DNA of 64,000 nt from Pseudomonas oryzihabitans (GCF_007665395.1 NZ_VDND01000003.1:310001-374000), one strand, 5' to 3'. Positions 10,369 through 20,673 are shown, counted from the first letter of the stretch. Translations and numbers: made by a program. Notes: generated by a model not told the origin, from the letters alone.

Positions 10369-10938
10369 TCAATAGCGCTGGACTTGAGTGGACTGACCGG
10401 TCGCGGTGAGGCGTGACGAGTAGCCCCGCGAGGTCGCGTTGTTTTGGTAGTAGTAGGGGCCTACGCCACGACGACGCAGGACCGGGTCGGTCACCTCGAC
10501 ATTGCCTTGGGAATTGGCTGGATCGAAGCCAATGAAGGCCGTATGCCAGCGCGGCTGCTGGTCGAGGTTGTAGAGTGTGGTGGTGGTGCTGGCGTTGCCC
10601 TGGTACGGCAGCGCGTTCTGTTCCTGCTGCCACCAGTTCCAGTCGTTGACGTGCAGATTGCTGGGTAGCCTGGCGAACAGGCATATCTTCGCGGTGTCTC
10701 GGCAATCAGCGGTGGTATCCGGCGGACCGAGATTCAGCGCCAGCCGCGTTTCCGCCTCGCGCAACGCTGACTCCACGCCATTGACCGCGGCCAGGCGATC
10801 ACGGGAGTAGCCGACGAGCTTTTCCTCTACCACGGTGTTGCGCATGCCGGTGATGGCGAGCAGGGTGACCAGCAGCAGCATGATCATGGCGATCAGCAAT
10901 ACCGCGCCCCTTTGCCGTGTGACGTTGGGAGCCATCAT
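10369..10938 (-). CDS. pilX: Type IV minor pilin PilX
   Basis: Minor pilin of 189 residues with a PilX-type N-terminus: a short basic leader (TRQRG), then AVLLIAMIMLLLVTLLA as the pilin helix and the conserved GMRNTVVEEKLVG region. As in other PilX/GspK-like proteins the +5 glutamate is absent, consistent with a position at the tip of the minor pilin complex. The globular part carries a C-x(6)-C pair (DCRDTAKICL). ATG 10938 overlaps the pilW stop as ATGA. A second ATG directly follows the first, so the exact start is uncertain by one codon. Confidence 0.92.
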   Translation of the reverse strand: MMAPNVTRQRGAVLLIAMIMLLLVTLLAITGMRNTVVEEKLVGYSRDRLAAVNGVESALREAETRLALNLGPPDTTADCRDTAKICLFARLPSNLHVNDWNWWQQEQNALPYQGNASTTTTLYNLDQQPRWHTAFIGFDPANSQGNVEVTDPVLRRRGVGPYYYQNNATSRGYSSRLTATGQSTQVQRY

Positions 10939-11675
10939 GGCGCCAGGTTCCTCAAGGTGACAGTGCTCTGTACGGAGCGATAGAGACTGTTGTCGGGGGC
11001 GGTCGTGGCTTCAGCCGCATCGAGTGGAAAGAAGTATTCCTGCCTGCCGAGCGCTACCTGAGCGCTTTCACTGCGCTGCAGGATCGCGATCCTGACGGCT
11101 ACCAGATCGGTACCGGCGGCTGGATTGGAAATGAAGGTATCGGCCAGCCGGTCGGCGTTCTTGTCCTGGCCGTAGATGAACTGCAGGTTGCCAATGCCAG
11201 AGACGAAGGCTTGCGCGGCCTGGCCCTGAGCGGCACATACCAGAGTGTCGTTGCTGGCATCACGTCCGATGCGGGTGACGATGGCGGTGGTGACGTTGAT
11301 CTGATTGCCCAGGCAGTCGAGCTCCGTCCTGCTGCGCCGCTGATAGCGCAGACAGACGCCCTGGCCATCGGTCGTGGGCACGATGCTCTGGCGACTGGCG
11401 AACGCCGGGCAGCCGTCAGCCGCGGCGAGGGCAGGGAAGGCCAGCTCACGCGCATCCTGGGCCCTGGTGCGATAACCGGCCTTGAGCAGATATTGCTCGA
11501 TCAGCATGAGCGCGAAACGGCTGCTGTCCTGATTGCCGAGCTGATTGTTCAGACTGAGCGCATGCAGGCGGCCGTTGAGGAATGCCTGGGTCACACCGAT
11601 GATCAGAAAGCTGCCCAGCGCCAAGGCGATGAGCAACTCCACCAGCGAGATACCCTTGGATCGGCGGCGGACCAC
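10935..11675 (-). CDS. pilW: Type IV minor pilin PilW
   Basis: Minor pilin of about 246 residues. The start is inferred as GTG 11675: it gives a leader MVRRRSKG ahead of ISLVELLIALALGSF, and a G-rich ribosome-binding stretch precedes it just downstream of the pilV stop. An upstream in-frame start would fuse about 60 unrelated residues. The +5 glutamate is present, but mature residue +1 is isoleucine instead of the usual methylated phenylalanine. The rest has the PilW pattern of three or four spaced cysteines (DGCPAF, GVCLRY, LDCLGN, LVCAA), which the second PilW copy in the window also shows. It ends in TVTLRNLAP. Confidence 0.9.
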   Translation of the reverse strand: MVRRRSKGISLVELLIALALGSFLIIGVTQAFLNGRLHALSLNNQLGNQDSSRFALMLIEQYLLKAGYRTRAQDARELAFPALAAADGCPAFASRQSIVPTTDGQGVCLRYQRRSRTELDCLGNQINVTTAIVTRIGRDASNDTLVCAAQGQAAQAFVSGIGNLQFIYGQDKNADRLADTFISNPAAGTDLVAVRIAILQRSESAQVALGRQEYFFPLDAAEATTAPDNSLYRSVQSTVTLRNLAP

Positions 11676-11691
11676 TGCGCGGCCCCCCGGC

Positions 11692-12288
11692 TCAAGGCTG
11701 GAAACTGATGCGGTAGTATTCACGATGATCGGCGTCCAGTGAGGGGCAGGTCTGTCCGGACGGGCAGGCATCCTTGCCCAGCCAGGCGAGTTGAATGAGG
11801 ATTGCCGAGCCCGTTTGCGAGCAGGGCGTGGCAGCGGTTGGATTCTGGGTCGCACAGATGACGTACTGGTTCTTCAGCAGGTCATCGTTATCGCCTATGG
11901 GTAGGGTACGGCGTACCTGCTGCACCCATCCGGCTAGTTGATCCTCTGCCAGCTGACTGGGCGTACAGCCGTTCGTGTTACGACAACTACTGGTGCGCGT
12001 GGTCGGGAAGTCGTTGCCAGCCGCCTTGAAGTAGGAGGAGTCGGTGGCGAGTTGGCCATTACTGCCGATAAGCTGCCCGCGATTGCTGCGCATCATCTCG
12101 ATGAGGTCCGCGGCGAGCATCGCCGCGGCGTTACGGTTACCTGCCTCATTGGTGTATCTCAGGGTTTTACCCTGCAAGGCGGCCAGGCCGAGTACGCCGA
12201 TGCAGATCACCACCAGGGCGATCAGTACCTCGATCATGCTGAAGCCGTCGGCCGACCTAGAGCGTACATTGGGTGAGCGCTTTGCCAT
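11692..12288 (-). CDS. pilV: Type IV minor pilin PilV
   Basis: Minor pilin of 198 residues. It has a 15-residue basic leader ending in SADG, followed by FSMIEVLIALVVICIGVLGLAALQ-type pilin helix with the +5 glutamate. The globular domain carries several cysteines (SSCRNTNGC, VICATQ, TPCSQ). ATG 12288 has a good ribosome binding site (aaggac) and lies 32 bases inside the end of fimU, so translation is probably coupled. The MMRSNRGQ block is shared with the second PilV at 26473-27069, which helps identify both. Confidence 0.93.
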   Translation of the reverse strand: MAKRSPNVRSRSADGFSMIEVLIALVVICIGVLGLAALQGKTLRYTNEAGNRNAAAMLAADLIEMMRSNRGQLIGSNGQLATDSSYFKAAGNDFPTTRTSSCRNTNGCTPSQLAEDQLAGWVQQVRRTLPIGDNDDLLKNQYVICATQNPTAATPCSQTGSAILIQLAWLGKDACPSGQTCPSLDADHREYYRISFQP

Positions 12289-12727
12289 CTTCGTCCTTTC
12301 CTTGGGCTGGGGTTCGCGAGCGGCCCGTACGGTCGATCAGCAGCTTCTGGGCACCGGTCGCCTGATTGTCCGCGCAGAGTAGTGCCACCAGGTTGGTATT
12401 CAGGGTGCCATTGGCGCGAAGGGTGACGTTCGCTGAATTGGTCGCCACCGTGACGCCACTCAGGGTCACCTGGCGCAGGGTTTGACTACCTGACGTCACG
12501 CTCCAGGTGTCACCCGCGCGTGCGACTGCAATGGAAGCTGCGCGGGTCAGGGCTTCGGCACGAGCGTATTGGAACAGGCCATTGAGCTCGGAGAGCGCGG
12601 CGGCGACGCGATTGCTGCGCAAGGATCCCGTGAAACTGGGCGCGGCAAAGCTGGCGACGATGGCGACGAGGGCTATCACTACCAGCAATTCAACCAGAGT
12701 GATGCCACGAGACGCTCGCGAGTGCAT
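12257..12727 (-). CDS. fimU: Type IV minor pilin FimU
   Basis: GspH/FimU-type minor pilin of 156 residues that belongs to the tip priming complex. The leader MHSRASRG is followed by ITLVELLVVIALVAIVASFAAPSF and the GspH-family segment LNGLFQYARAEALTRAASI. Start ATG 12727 is chosen because AGGAAG sits eight bases upstream; a longer in-frame start at 12769 would add an improbable leader. It precedes pilV, which distinguishes it from fimT located 101 bases further upstream. In P. aeruginosa the promoter of this operon (AlgR-regulated) lies ahead of fimU; I could not identify a clear box here. Confidence 0.92.
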   Translation of the reverse strand: MHSRASRGITLVELLVVIALVAIVASFAAPSFTGSLRSNRVAAALSELNGLFQYARAEALTRAASIAVARAGDTWSVTSGSQTLRQVTLSGVTVATNSANVTLRANGTLNTNLVALLCADNQATGAQKLLIDRTGRSRTPAQGKDEDGKALTQCTL

Positions 12728-12828
12728 CGGATCTTCCTTGAAGACAGCGTTATCAGACCAGTGTGTCAAAGGCGATACAGACCGGCCCAGCCCCTCTAGA
12801 CTGCCGGAAGCCTACCGCTGACGATCGG

Positions 12829-13362
12829 TCACGTCTGGGCAGATACCTCGTTACAGCGTCTGTGATCCCGCGTTTCAGGGGTGCGGTGGCGTAGGCGTCC
12901 CTGCCGATTGACGACCAGCGCCCAGACGGGCTGGCCCTGGGTATTGCACAACACGAAGGTACCATTGCCCATCTGCGTGGTGCCGTTGCTCTGATAGATG
13001 ATGACCGTGGCACTGGGTGAAAAGAGCAGCAGACGCTGGCGCCTGTGGGCGTTAGGCGTACTGAGCAGCACCCGGTCCTCGGCATCCAGGATCTGCCAGC
13101 CCAGGCTCCAGTCGGTGCCGCAGACTCCGCTGGGGTCGATTGGGCAGACCCGCACGCGCTGACCGCGTTGTACGCCTTGTTGGCGCGCATAGCCAAGGTG
13201 CTTGGTCAGGGTATGCAGGGTGCTCGTATGCCGCTGTCGATCAACCAACGCCTGCAGGGCTGGCACCGCGATAGCGGCTCCGATGACCAGCACCAGGATG
13301 ACGGTACAAAGTTCGATCAGCGTCAGACCGGACTGACGGCGATATGCGACGATGGATCTCAT
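12829..13362 (-). CDS. fimT: Type IV pilus pseudopilin FimT
   Basis: GspH-type pseudopilin of 177 residues. Leader MRSIVAYRRQSG is followed by LTLIELCTVILVLVIGAAIAVPAL with the +5 glutamate. The globular part has FimT-like features (GYARQQGVQRGQRV, a CPID-GVCG cysteine pair and a later cysteine). FimT of several gammaproteobacteria binds DNA and supports natural transformation; it is dispensable for P. aeruginosa twitching. A strong purine-rich site (aaggagatcaagga) precedes ATG 13362. It is the first gene of the reverse pilus cluster, transcribed away from thiO. Confidence 0.9.
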   Translation of the reverse strand: MRSIVAYRRQSGLTLIELCTVILVLVIGAAIAVPALQALVDRQRHTSTLHTLTKHLGYARQQGVQRGQRVRVCPIDPSGVCGTDWSLGWQILDAEDRVLLSTPNAHRRQRLLLFSPSATVIIYQSNGTTQMGNGTFVLCNTQGQPVWALVVNRQGRLRHRTPETRDHRRCNEVSAQT

Positions 13363-13452
13363 TCCTTGATCTCCTTGAGGGGCCGTCCTGGCCCCCGCAG
13401 AGTTTTGACAGTTTTAGGGGAGATCGTCAAAGCGCAACAGGCGAGGTATTAC

Positions 13453-14556
13453 GTGATCTTCGATGTAGCTGTGATAGGTGCCGGCGCCCTGGGGCTGTTG
13501 TCGGCGTATCACCTGTCCTTGAGCGGTCGGCGGGTGGTGGTGGTGGAGCGGGGCGAGCCGGGGCGGGAGGCGTCCTGGGCGGGCGGCGGCATCGTCTCGC
13601 CGCTCTATCCGTGGCGCTATCAGCCGGCGGTGACGGCGCTGGCGCACTGGTCGCAGGATTTCTATCCGGTGCTCGGCGAGCGGTTGCGGCAGGAGACCGG
13701 GGTGGACCCGGAAGTCGAGGTCACCGGCCTCTACTGGCTCGACCTGGACGATGAAGCCGAGGCGCTGGACTGGGCGCGGCGCAACGTGCGGCCGCTGGCT
13801 ACCGTGGCCATCGAGGAGGTGCGGCAGCAGGTGCCGGTACTGGGGCCAGGCTATGAACGCGCGGTGTTCATGGCGGGGGTGGCCAATGTCCGCAATCCCC
13901 GGCTGGTGCGCTCCCTGCGCGAGGCCCTGCTGCGCCTGCCGAACGTGACGCTGCTGAGCGATTCACCGGTGACCGGCTTCCTGCGCGCGGGTGCGCGGGT
14001 GGTGGGGGTGCGGACGCCTCGCGAGGACCTCCACGCCGAGTCCGTGGTGGTTTGCGCGGGCGCCTGGAGCGGCGAACTGCTGCAGACGCTGGGGGTGGCC
14101 GTACCCGTGCGGCCGGTGAAGGGGCAGATGCTGCTGTATCGCCAGCCGGTGGGCTATCTGACCAGCATGGTCCTGGCCAAGGGGCGCTATGCCATTCCCC
14201 GACGGGACGGCCATATCCTGATCGGCAGCACCCTGGAGCATGCCGAGTTCGACAAGACGCCGACCGCCGAGGCGCTGGCCAGCCTGCGGGCCTCCGCGGC
14301 CGAATTGTTGCCGGCGCTGGCCGCTCAAGAGCCGGTCGGGCATTGGGCGGGACTGCGACCGGGATCGCCGGATGGCGTGCCCTTCATCGGTCCGGTGGCG
14401 GAGCTGCCCGGGCTCTGGCTCAACTGCGGGCATTATCGCAACGGCCTGGTGCTGGCGCCCGCCTCCTGCCAGCTGCTGACCGATCTGCTCACCGAGCGCA
14501 CGCCCATCATCGATCCCGCGCCCTATGCGCCCGCGGCGCGGCTGGCGCCCGGCTGA
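13453..14556 (+). CDS. thiO: Glycine oxidase ThiO (thiamine synthesis)
   Basis: FAD-dependent oxidase that converts glycine to the imine needed for the thiazole half of thiamine. The 367-residue protein begins with a Rossmann motif DVAVIGAGALGLLSAYHL and an ERGEPGREAS segment, and ends with the DAO-family GLRPGSPDGVPFIGPV and GHYRNGLVLAP blocks. GTG 13453 is the start: it puts the dinucleotide-binding fold at residue 4 and follows gcgagg at a proper distance. The gene occupies the PA4548 position between fimT and pilR. Its stop directly abuts the pilR stop on the other strand. A broader D-amino acid oxidase activity is possible. Confidence 0.9.
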   Translation: MIFDVAVIGAGALGLLSAYHLSLSGRRVVVVERGEPGREASWAGGGIVSPLYPWRYQPAVTALAHWSQDFYPVLGERLRQETGVDPEVEVTGLYWLDLDDEAEALDWARRNVRPLATVAIEEVRQQVPVLGPGYERAVFMAGVANVRNPRLVRSLREALLRLPNVTLLSDSPVTGFLRAGARVVGVRTPREDLHAESVVVCAGAWSGELLQTLGVAVPVRPVKGQMLLYRQPVGYLTSMVLAKGRYAIPRRDGHILIGSTLEHAEFDKTPTAEALASLRASAAELLPALAAQEPVGHWAGLRPGSPDGVPFIGPVAELPGLWLNCGHYRNGLVLAPASCQLLTDLLTERTPIIDPAPYAPAARLAPG

Positions 14557-15900
<1,344 letters not shown>

Positions 15901-15902
15901 GC

Positions 15903-17477
15903 TCAGCTCATTGTGCGGGGATGGGCGAAGGTGATGCGAAAACAGCTGCCGCTTGCCAAGGGATGATAGCCAAGTCTGGCCTGGTTGCTCTCGCAAAGCT
16001 CACGGGAGATGTACAGGCCCAGCCCGGTCCCCTTGTTTTCGGTGGTGAAGAAGGGCTCGAACAGGTGGTCGAGCTGCTCGGCGGCGACGCCCGGGCCGTC
16101 GTCGATGACCTCGAGGATGGGCAGGTCGCTGTCCGGGTCGCGGTAGGTATTGATCCAGACCTGGCCGACGCCGTGCTTCTGGCAGCTGTAGCGCAGGCCG
16201 TTCTGCACCAGGTTGGTCAGGATCTGCCCCAGCTGGTGGGGGTCCATGTGGGTCTGCAGGGTGCCGGGCTCGGTCTTGACGTGCAGCGTCTGGCCGGACG
16301 GCAGGGTAGGGCGCAACTCGCCGGCGAAGCGGTGCGCCCAGTAGCGCAGGTCGATCAGCTGCGGCGCCGCCTGGCGCCGGCGCGACAGCTGCAGGACGTT
16401 TTCCACCACCCGGTTCATCCGCCGCGACTGATCCTGGATGATCTGCGCCAGGCGACGGTCCGGCGTGGCCAGTTCTTCGGACTCCTGCAGCAGCTGGGCC
16501 GCATGGCTGATGGCGCCCAGCGGATTGCGGATCTCGTGGGCGATGCCGGCGGTGAGGCGGCCGAGAGAGGCGAGCTTGAGTTGCTGGGCCTGCTGGGCGA
16601 TCCGCGAGACGTCCTCGAGAAAGGTCAGCACCCGCTCGCCTTCGGCCTGCTGCAGGCGGGCGAAACTCGGTTGCAGCAGCGGTCCGTTGGCATAGGCGCG
16701 CAGCGGCGCGGGACGGATGCTGGGATTGCGCTCCCATTCCTCCAGCCGCTGGGCCAGGCCCAGGCTGAGTGGCGTGATCGTCGCCTCGTCGTCCACGCCG
16801 AGCAGGCGCCGGGCCGCCGGATTGGTCAGCAGCACCTGGTATTCGGCGTCGAACACCAGGATGCCCGTGCGCATGCGCGCGAGGATGAGCGCGTTGAGGG
16901 CTTCCAGCTCGGCCACGGTGGTGGCGCGATCCTCCGCCAGGGCCTGGCTGTCCAGCAGCCGCCTGACCAACCCCTGTACCAGCAGCGCCGTGGCGAAGCA
17001 GAGGGTGCCGAGGCCCGCCGCCTGCACGTAGCCGCTGCCACCGTCGCCGCGGCGCAGGCCCAGGTAGCCGGTCGCCAGCAGCAGGGCGATGGCGGCCAGG
17101 GCGGCGATCAGCAGGCCGCGGCGGCCGCGGATGAGGACGTTGGATACCCCGACGGTCACCACCAGCAGACTGCCCATGCCGCTGGCGATGCCACCGGCCA
17201 GGAAGAACAGTCCGCCCAGGGCGAGGATGTCGATCAGCGCCAGGGTGAAGGCATGACCGCGCAACCAGCGCTGACCGATCGCCAGCAGGGCGTTGGCGGC
17301 CAGGTAGGTCCAGCTGGCCTGGCGAAACAGCTCGCCATCCACGGTACGCAGCCACTGCTGGTCCAGGTCGCTGGAGATCAGCACCACCAGCGCCAGGCCG
17401 ATGACGATGCGGTAGAGGTGATAGAGCCGCAGGACCGCGTCGGCTCTCAGGACGCCTGGATCAGTCGCGCTGCTCAT
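15903..17477 (-). CDS. pilS: Sensor histidine kinase PilS
   Basis: Membrane sensor kinase partner of PilR. The 524-residue protein has six hydrophobic segments in the first ~190 residues, a PAS-like linker (TGILVFDAEYQVLLTNPAARRLL), the H-box with H314 (GIAHEIRNPLG) and an HATPase domain with N (NLVQNGLRY), DDGPGV and GTGLGLYIS boxes. In P. aeruginosa PilS senses pilin levels in the inner membrane through its transmembrane segments. ATG 17477 is preferred to an upstream in-frame start because the six-helix domain follows closely. It overlaps the small upstream gene by 17 bases, so the three reverse genes are likely one transcript. Confidence 0.96.
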   Translation of the reverse strand: MSSATDPGVLRADAVLRLYHLYRIVIGLALVVLISSDLDQQWLRTVDGELFRQASWTYLAANALLAIGQRWLRGHAFTLALIDILALGGLFFLAGGIASGMGSLLVVTVGVSNVLIRGRRGLLIAALAAIALLLATGYLGLRRGDGGSGYVQAAGLGTLCFATALLVQGLVRRLLDSQALAEDRATTVAELEALNALILARMRTGILVFDAEYQVLLTNPAARRLLGVDDEATITPLSLGLAQRLEEWERNPSIRPAPLRAYANGPLLQPSFARLQQAEGERVLTFLEDVSRIAQQAQQLKLASLGRLTAGIAHEIRNPLGAISHAAQLLQESEELATPDRRLAQIIQDQSRRMNRVVENVLQLSRRRQAAPQLIDLRYWAHRFAGELRPTLPSGQTLHVKTEPGTLQTHMDPHQLGQILTNLVQNGLRYSCQKHGVGQVWINTYRDPDSDLPILEVIDDGPGVAAEQLDHLFEPFFTTENKGTGLGLYISRELCESNQARLGYHPLASGSCFRITFAHPRTMS

Positions 17478-17709
17478 GCTGCAACCGGCGATGTTCGGCG
17501 CTGCAGTACCAGCGCTGGTTGTCGCCATCGGCCAGGGCGCGCTCCTGGGGCACGTGGATCCCGCAATGGGCGCAGCGCACCATGGGGTTGGCGGGCAGCG
17601 GTCGGGCCTTGCCGGCCGGCGTCTGCGTCTTGCCGCGCCACCAGCGCCTGATCATCCAGAACAGCGCGCCCAGCAGGACGAGCCACAACAGCAGGCGAAA
17701 CAGACCCAT
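17461..17709 (-). CDS. Small membrane-anchored Cys-motif protein (PP0621-like)
   Basis: An 82-residue protein with one N-terminal hydrophobic helix (about residues 3-20: LFRLLLWLVLLGALFWMI), a basic linker (RRWWRGK), then a compact Cys/His segment C-x2-C (VRCAHCGIHVP) and a later WYCSAEHRR, which could bind one zinc ion. I recognise it as the type called PP0621 family in Pseudomonas annotation, which occurs between bamD and pilS; no function is known to me. Its overlap with pilS suggests co-expression with the pilus sensor. The family name is from memory and unverified. Confidence 0.75.
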   Translation of the reverse strand: MGLFRLLLWLVLLGALFWMIRRWWRGKTQTPAGKARPLPANPMVRCAHCGIHVPQERALADGDNQRWYCSAEHRRLQHEQRD

Positions 17710-17841
17710 GGATGATCTCGCGAGGTGAGGGATGGGCAAGTTTAACAGGGCCATCGGCGCCGGTGAGCCCTGAGTGGCATCGATTGTCCGGCTTCGCGCG
17801 ATGCGGGAAAATGGCGTGACAAACCCGGCTAGGAAGAGTGC

Positions 17842-19464
17842 ATGACTCAGCTGCTGAACGTCGTGATGGCGCAATTGAATCTCAAGGTGGGCGACATCCA
17901 CGGCAACGTGGAGCGCATCATCGGCGCGGCGTGCGAGGCCCGCGACCGGTTGCAGGGCGATCTCATCGTCTTTCCGGAGTTGTCGCTGTGTGGCTATCCG
18001 CCCGAGGACCTGCTGCTGCGGTCGAGCATGCAGCGGCGTATCGAGCAGGGTCTGCAGCGGATCCGCGAGGAGATCGTCGGGATCCATGTACTGGTGGGGT
18101 TTCCCTGGCTGGAGGAGGGGCGCCGCTTCAACGCCTGCGCGGTCTACCGCGATGGCGCCCAACTGGCCTTCTATCGCAAGCAGCAGCTGCCCAACTACCG
18201 GGTGTTCGACGAGAAGCGCTATTTCGAAGCGGGTGACACTGCCGCGGTGTTCGACTTCCAGGGTGTGCCCATCGGCGTCACCATCTGCGAGGACATCTGG
18301 TTCGCCGCGCCCATGGCCAAGGCGCGCCAGGCCGGCGCCCGGCTGATGCTCAACCTCAATGCCTCGCCCTTCCATGGCGGCAAGCAGCCGGAGCGCGAGG
18401 CCGTGGTGGGCGAACGGGCACGCGAGGGCGGCATGCCGGTGGTCTATGTCAACCAGGTAGGCGGCCAGGATGAGCTGGTGTTCGACGGCCATTCCTTCGT
18501 GGTCGATGCTCGGGGTCGGGTCAGCCAGCGCGCACCGGCCTTCGTCGAAGGCCTCTATCCGGTCGCCTTCGATGCGGACCTGAATCCGCTGCCCGCCGAT
18601 ACCGCCCCGGTCGCCTCGCTGGAGGCCAGCGTCTATGACGCCCTGGTGCTCGGGGTACGCGACTACGTGCGCAAGAATGGCTTCAAGGGCGTGGTGCTGG
18701 GCCTGTCCGGGGGGATAGATTCGGCCCTGGTGCTGGCGGTGGCGGTGGATGCCCTCGGCGCCGAGCAGGTCGAGGCGGTGATGATGCCCTATCACTACAC
18801 CGCCCAGATGAGCCTGGACGATGCCGAAGCCGAGGCCCGGACCCTGGGCGTGCGCTACAGCGTGCTGCCTATTGCCGCCATGGTCGAGGCCTTCCAGCAG
18901 ACCCTGGCCGGCGAATTCGCCGGACTCGGGCGGGATACTACCGAGGAGAATCTGCAGGCGCGCTGCCGGGGCACCCTGCTGATGGCCATTTCCAACAAGA
19001 AGGGCTATCTGGTGCTCACCACCGGCAACAAGAGCGAGATGGCGGTCGGCTATGCCACCCTCTATGGCGACATGGCCGGCGGCTTCGATGTGCTCAAGGA
19101 CGTACCCAAGACCCTGGTGTTCCGCCTCTGCGAGTACCGCAATCGCGATGGCGAGGTGATACCCCGGCGAGTGATCGACCGGCCGCCGTCGGCGGAATTG
19201 TCGCCGGACCAGAAGGACGAAGACTCGCTGCCGCCCTATCCGGTGCTCGACGAAATCCTGCGGCTGTACGTCGAGCAGGATCTCTCGGCCGTGGACATCG
19301 TCGCCGCCGGCTTCGAGGAGGAGGTGGTGCGCAAGGTGCTGCGCCTGGTGGATCTCAACGAGTACAAGCGACGGCAGGCGGCGGTTGGCGCGCGGGTGAC
19401 CCAGCGCGGCTTCGGCCGGGACCGGCGCTATCCGATCACCTCCGGCTGGCGGATCGGCGACTGA
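17842..19464 (+). CDS. nadE: Glutamine-dependent NAD+ synthetase
   Basis: Makes NAD+ from deamido-NAD+, ATP and glutamine. The 540-residue protein is a two-domain enzyme: an N-terminal nitrilase-like glutaminase with the E46-K113-C149 triad (FPELSLCGYPP, FYRKQQLPNY, TICEDIWF) and a C-terminal synthetase with the PP-loop SGGIDS at 289-294. This differs from the short ammonia-dependent NadE of P. aeruginosa PA4920 (about 275 residues). A strong site aggaagag (17831-17838) precedes ATG 17842. It lies between the pilS group and bamD, where P. aeruginosa has no such gene, so this is a lineage-specific arrangement. Confidence 0.96.
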   Translation: MTQLLNVVMAQLNLKVGDIHGNVERIIGAACEARDRLQGDLIVFPELSLCGYPPEDLLLRSSMQRRIEQGLQRIREEIVGIHVLVGFPWLEEGRRFNACAVYRDGAQLAFYRKQQLPNYRVFDEKRYFEAGDTAAVFDFQGVPIGVTICEDIWFAAPMAKARQAGARLMLNLNASPFHGGKQPEREAVVGERAREGGMPVVYVNQVGGQDELVFDGHSFVVDARGRVSQRAPAFVEGLYPVAFDADLNPLPADTAPVASLEASVYDALVLGVRDYVRKNGFKGVVLGLSGGIDSALVLAVAVDALGAEQVEAVMMPYHYTAQMSLDDAEAEARTLGVRYSVLPIAAMVEAFQQTLAGEFAGLGRDTTEENLQARCRGTLLMAISNKKGYLVLTTGNKSEMAVGYATLYGDMAGGFDVLKDVPKTLVFRLCEYRNRDGEVIPRRVIDRPPSAELSPDQKDEDSLPPYPVLDEILRLYVEQDLSAVDIVAAGFEEEVVRKVLRLVDLNEYKRRQAAVGARVTQRGFGRDRRYPITSGWRIGD

Positions 19465-19539
19465 GTGACGTTCATGTCGAGTCCGCGTGGCTCGGCATCA
19501 CGACACGGCTGTCGCTCAGCAAGTCCCAGGAACGAAAAA

Positions 19540-19566
19540 GGGAAGCCAGTGGCTTCCCCTTTTTTC
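19540..19566. terminator. Bidirectional terminator between nadE and bamD
   Basis: Stem GGGAAGCC / GGCTTCCC with a three-base loop, preceded by five A and followed by six T. Works for nadE on the plus strand and bamD on the minus strand. Confidence 0.88.
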
Positions 19567-19581
19567 ACGTCCGGCGCGCGG

Positions 19582-20607
19582 TCAGTCGAACAGACCGAAG
19601 GTCAGACGGCTGAACCAGGAGCGCTTGGCCGGCGCCGGCGTCGCACCGCCGGCCTTCTCGGCTTCGGCCGGGTCGACGATGCGCAGCTCGGGTGCCAGGT
19701 TGTCCCGCTCTTCCTGGTACTTGCGCTGGATGTCCTGGCTGGCGCGGGTCTCGCCGGGCGGCAGCGGATCGCTCGGGCGATCGATCAGGCCCAGGGTCGC
19801 GCGGGTCAGCCAGGAGCGCTGCTGATCCTTGTCGTCCGGCTCGCGCAGCTGGAATTCGCCATTCTTGAGGCTGACGTTGTCCGGGTAGTTGAGCTTCAGG
19901 GTTTCCAGGCTGGTCGCCGCCAGGTCGTTGAGGCCCAGGTGCTGGTAGGCTTCGGTCATGATCGCCAGGCCATCGCCCACCGACGGGGTGCCCTGGAAAT
20001 TCTCCACCACGTAGCGGCCGCGGTTGGCGGCGGCCACATAGGCCTTGCGGGTCAGGTAGTAGTGGCCGACGTGGATGTCGTAGGCCGCCAGCAGGTTGCG
20101 CAGGTAGACCATGCGCGCCTTGGCGTCCGGGGCGTAGCGGCTGTTGGGGAAGCGGCTGGTGAACTGGGCGAAGTCGTTGAAGGAGTCACGCGCGGCGCCC
20201 GGGTCACGCTTGGTCATGTCCAGCGGCAGGAAGCGCGCCAGCAGGCCGCGGTCCTGTTCGAAGGAGGACACGCCCTTCATGTAGTAGGCGTAGTCGACGT
20301 TGGGGTGCTGCGGGTGCAGCCGGATGAAGCGATCGGCCGCGGTGCGGGCCGCCTCGGGCTCGCCATTCTTGTAATTGGCGTAGATCAGCTCGAGCTGGGC
20401 CTGTTCGGCATAGCGGCCGAAGGGATACCGCGACTCCAGCGCCTTCAGCTTGCTGATGGCATCGGTGTAGCTGCTGTTGGAGATATCGCGCTGGGCCTGG
20501 GTATAGAGCTCGCCCTCCGGCATGTTTTCCGGAACCTCGGGCGCTTTCGAGGAGCAGGCGGCGGTGAGGACTAGGCTGGTGACCAGCAGCAGGTGCTTCA
20601 ATTGCAT
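19582..20607 (-). CDS. bamD: Outer membrane assembly lipoprotein BamD
   Basis: Essential lipoprotein of the BAM complex that inserts beta-barrel proteins in the outer membrane. The 341-residue precursor has a type II signal peptide with lipobox LTAAC (C18 becomes the lipidated residue). TPR repeats follow ([35 protein letters not shown] at residues ~37-71 and on; ...[17 protein letters not shown]), as in the family. A C-terminal extension after about residue 245 is longer than in E. coli and typical of Pseudomonas ComL. Start ATG 20607 sits at the signal peptide; a 40-residue upstream extension is rejected. Divergent from rluD. Confidence 0.96.
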   Translation of the reverse strand: MQLKHLLLVTSLVLTAACSSKAPEVPENMPEGELYTQAQRDISNSSYTDAISKLKALESRYPFGRYAEQAQLELIYANYKNGEPEAARTAADRFIRLHPQHPNVDYAYYMKGVSSFEQDRGLLARFLPLDMTKRDPGAARDSFNDFAQFTSRFPNSRYAPDAKARMVYLRNLLAAYDIHVGHYYLTRKAYVAAANRGRYVVENFQGTPSVGDGLAIMTEAYQHLGLNDLAATSLETLKLNYPDNVSLKNGEFQLREPDDKDQQRSWLTRATLGLIDRPSDPLPPGETRASQDIQRKYQEERDNLAPELRIVDPAEAEKAGGATPAPAKRSWFSRLTFGLFD

Positions 20608-20673
20608 GGCGGCTTGGATTCCCCGAAACGGTCGGCGGTGCAGGGATGAGGGCGGAAGGCACTCACCTAGCCT

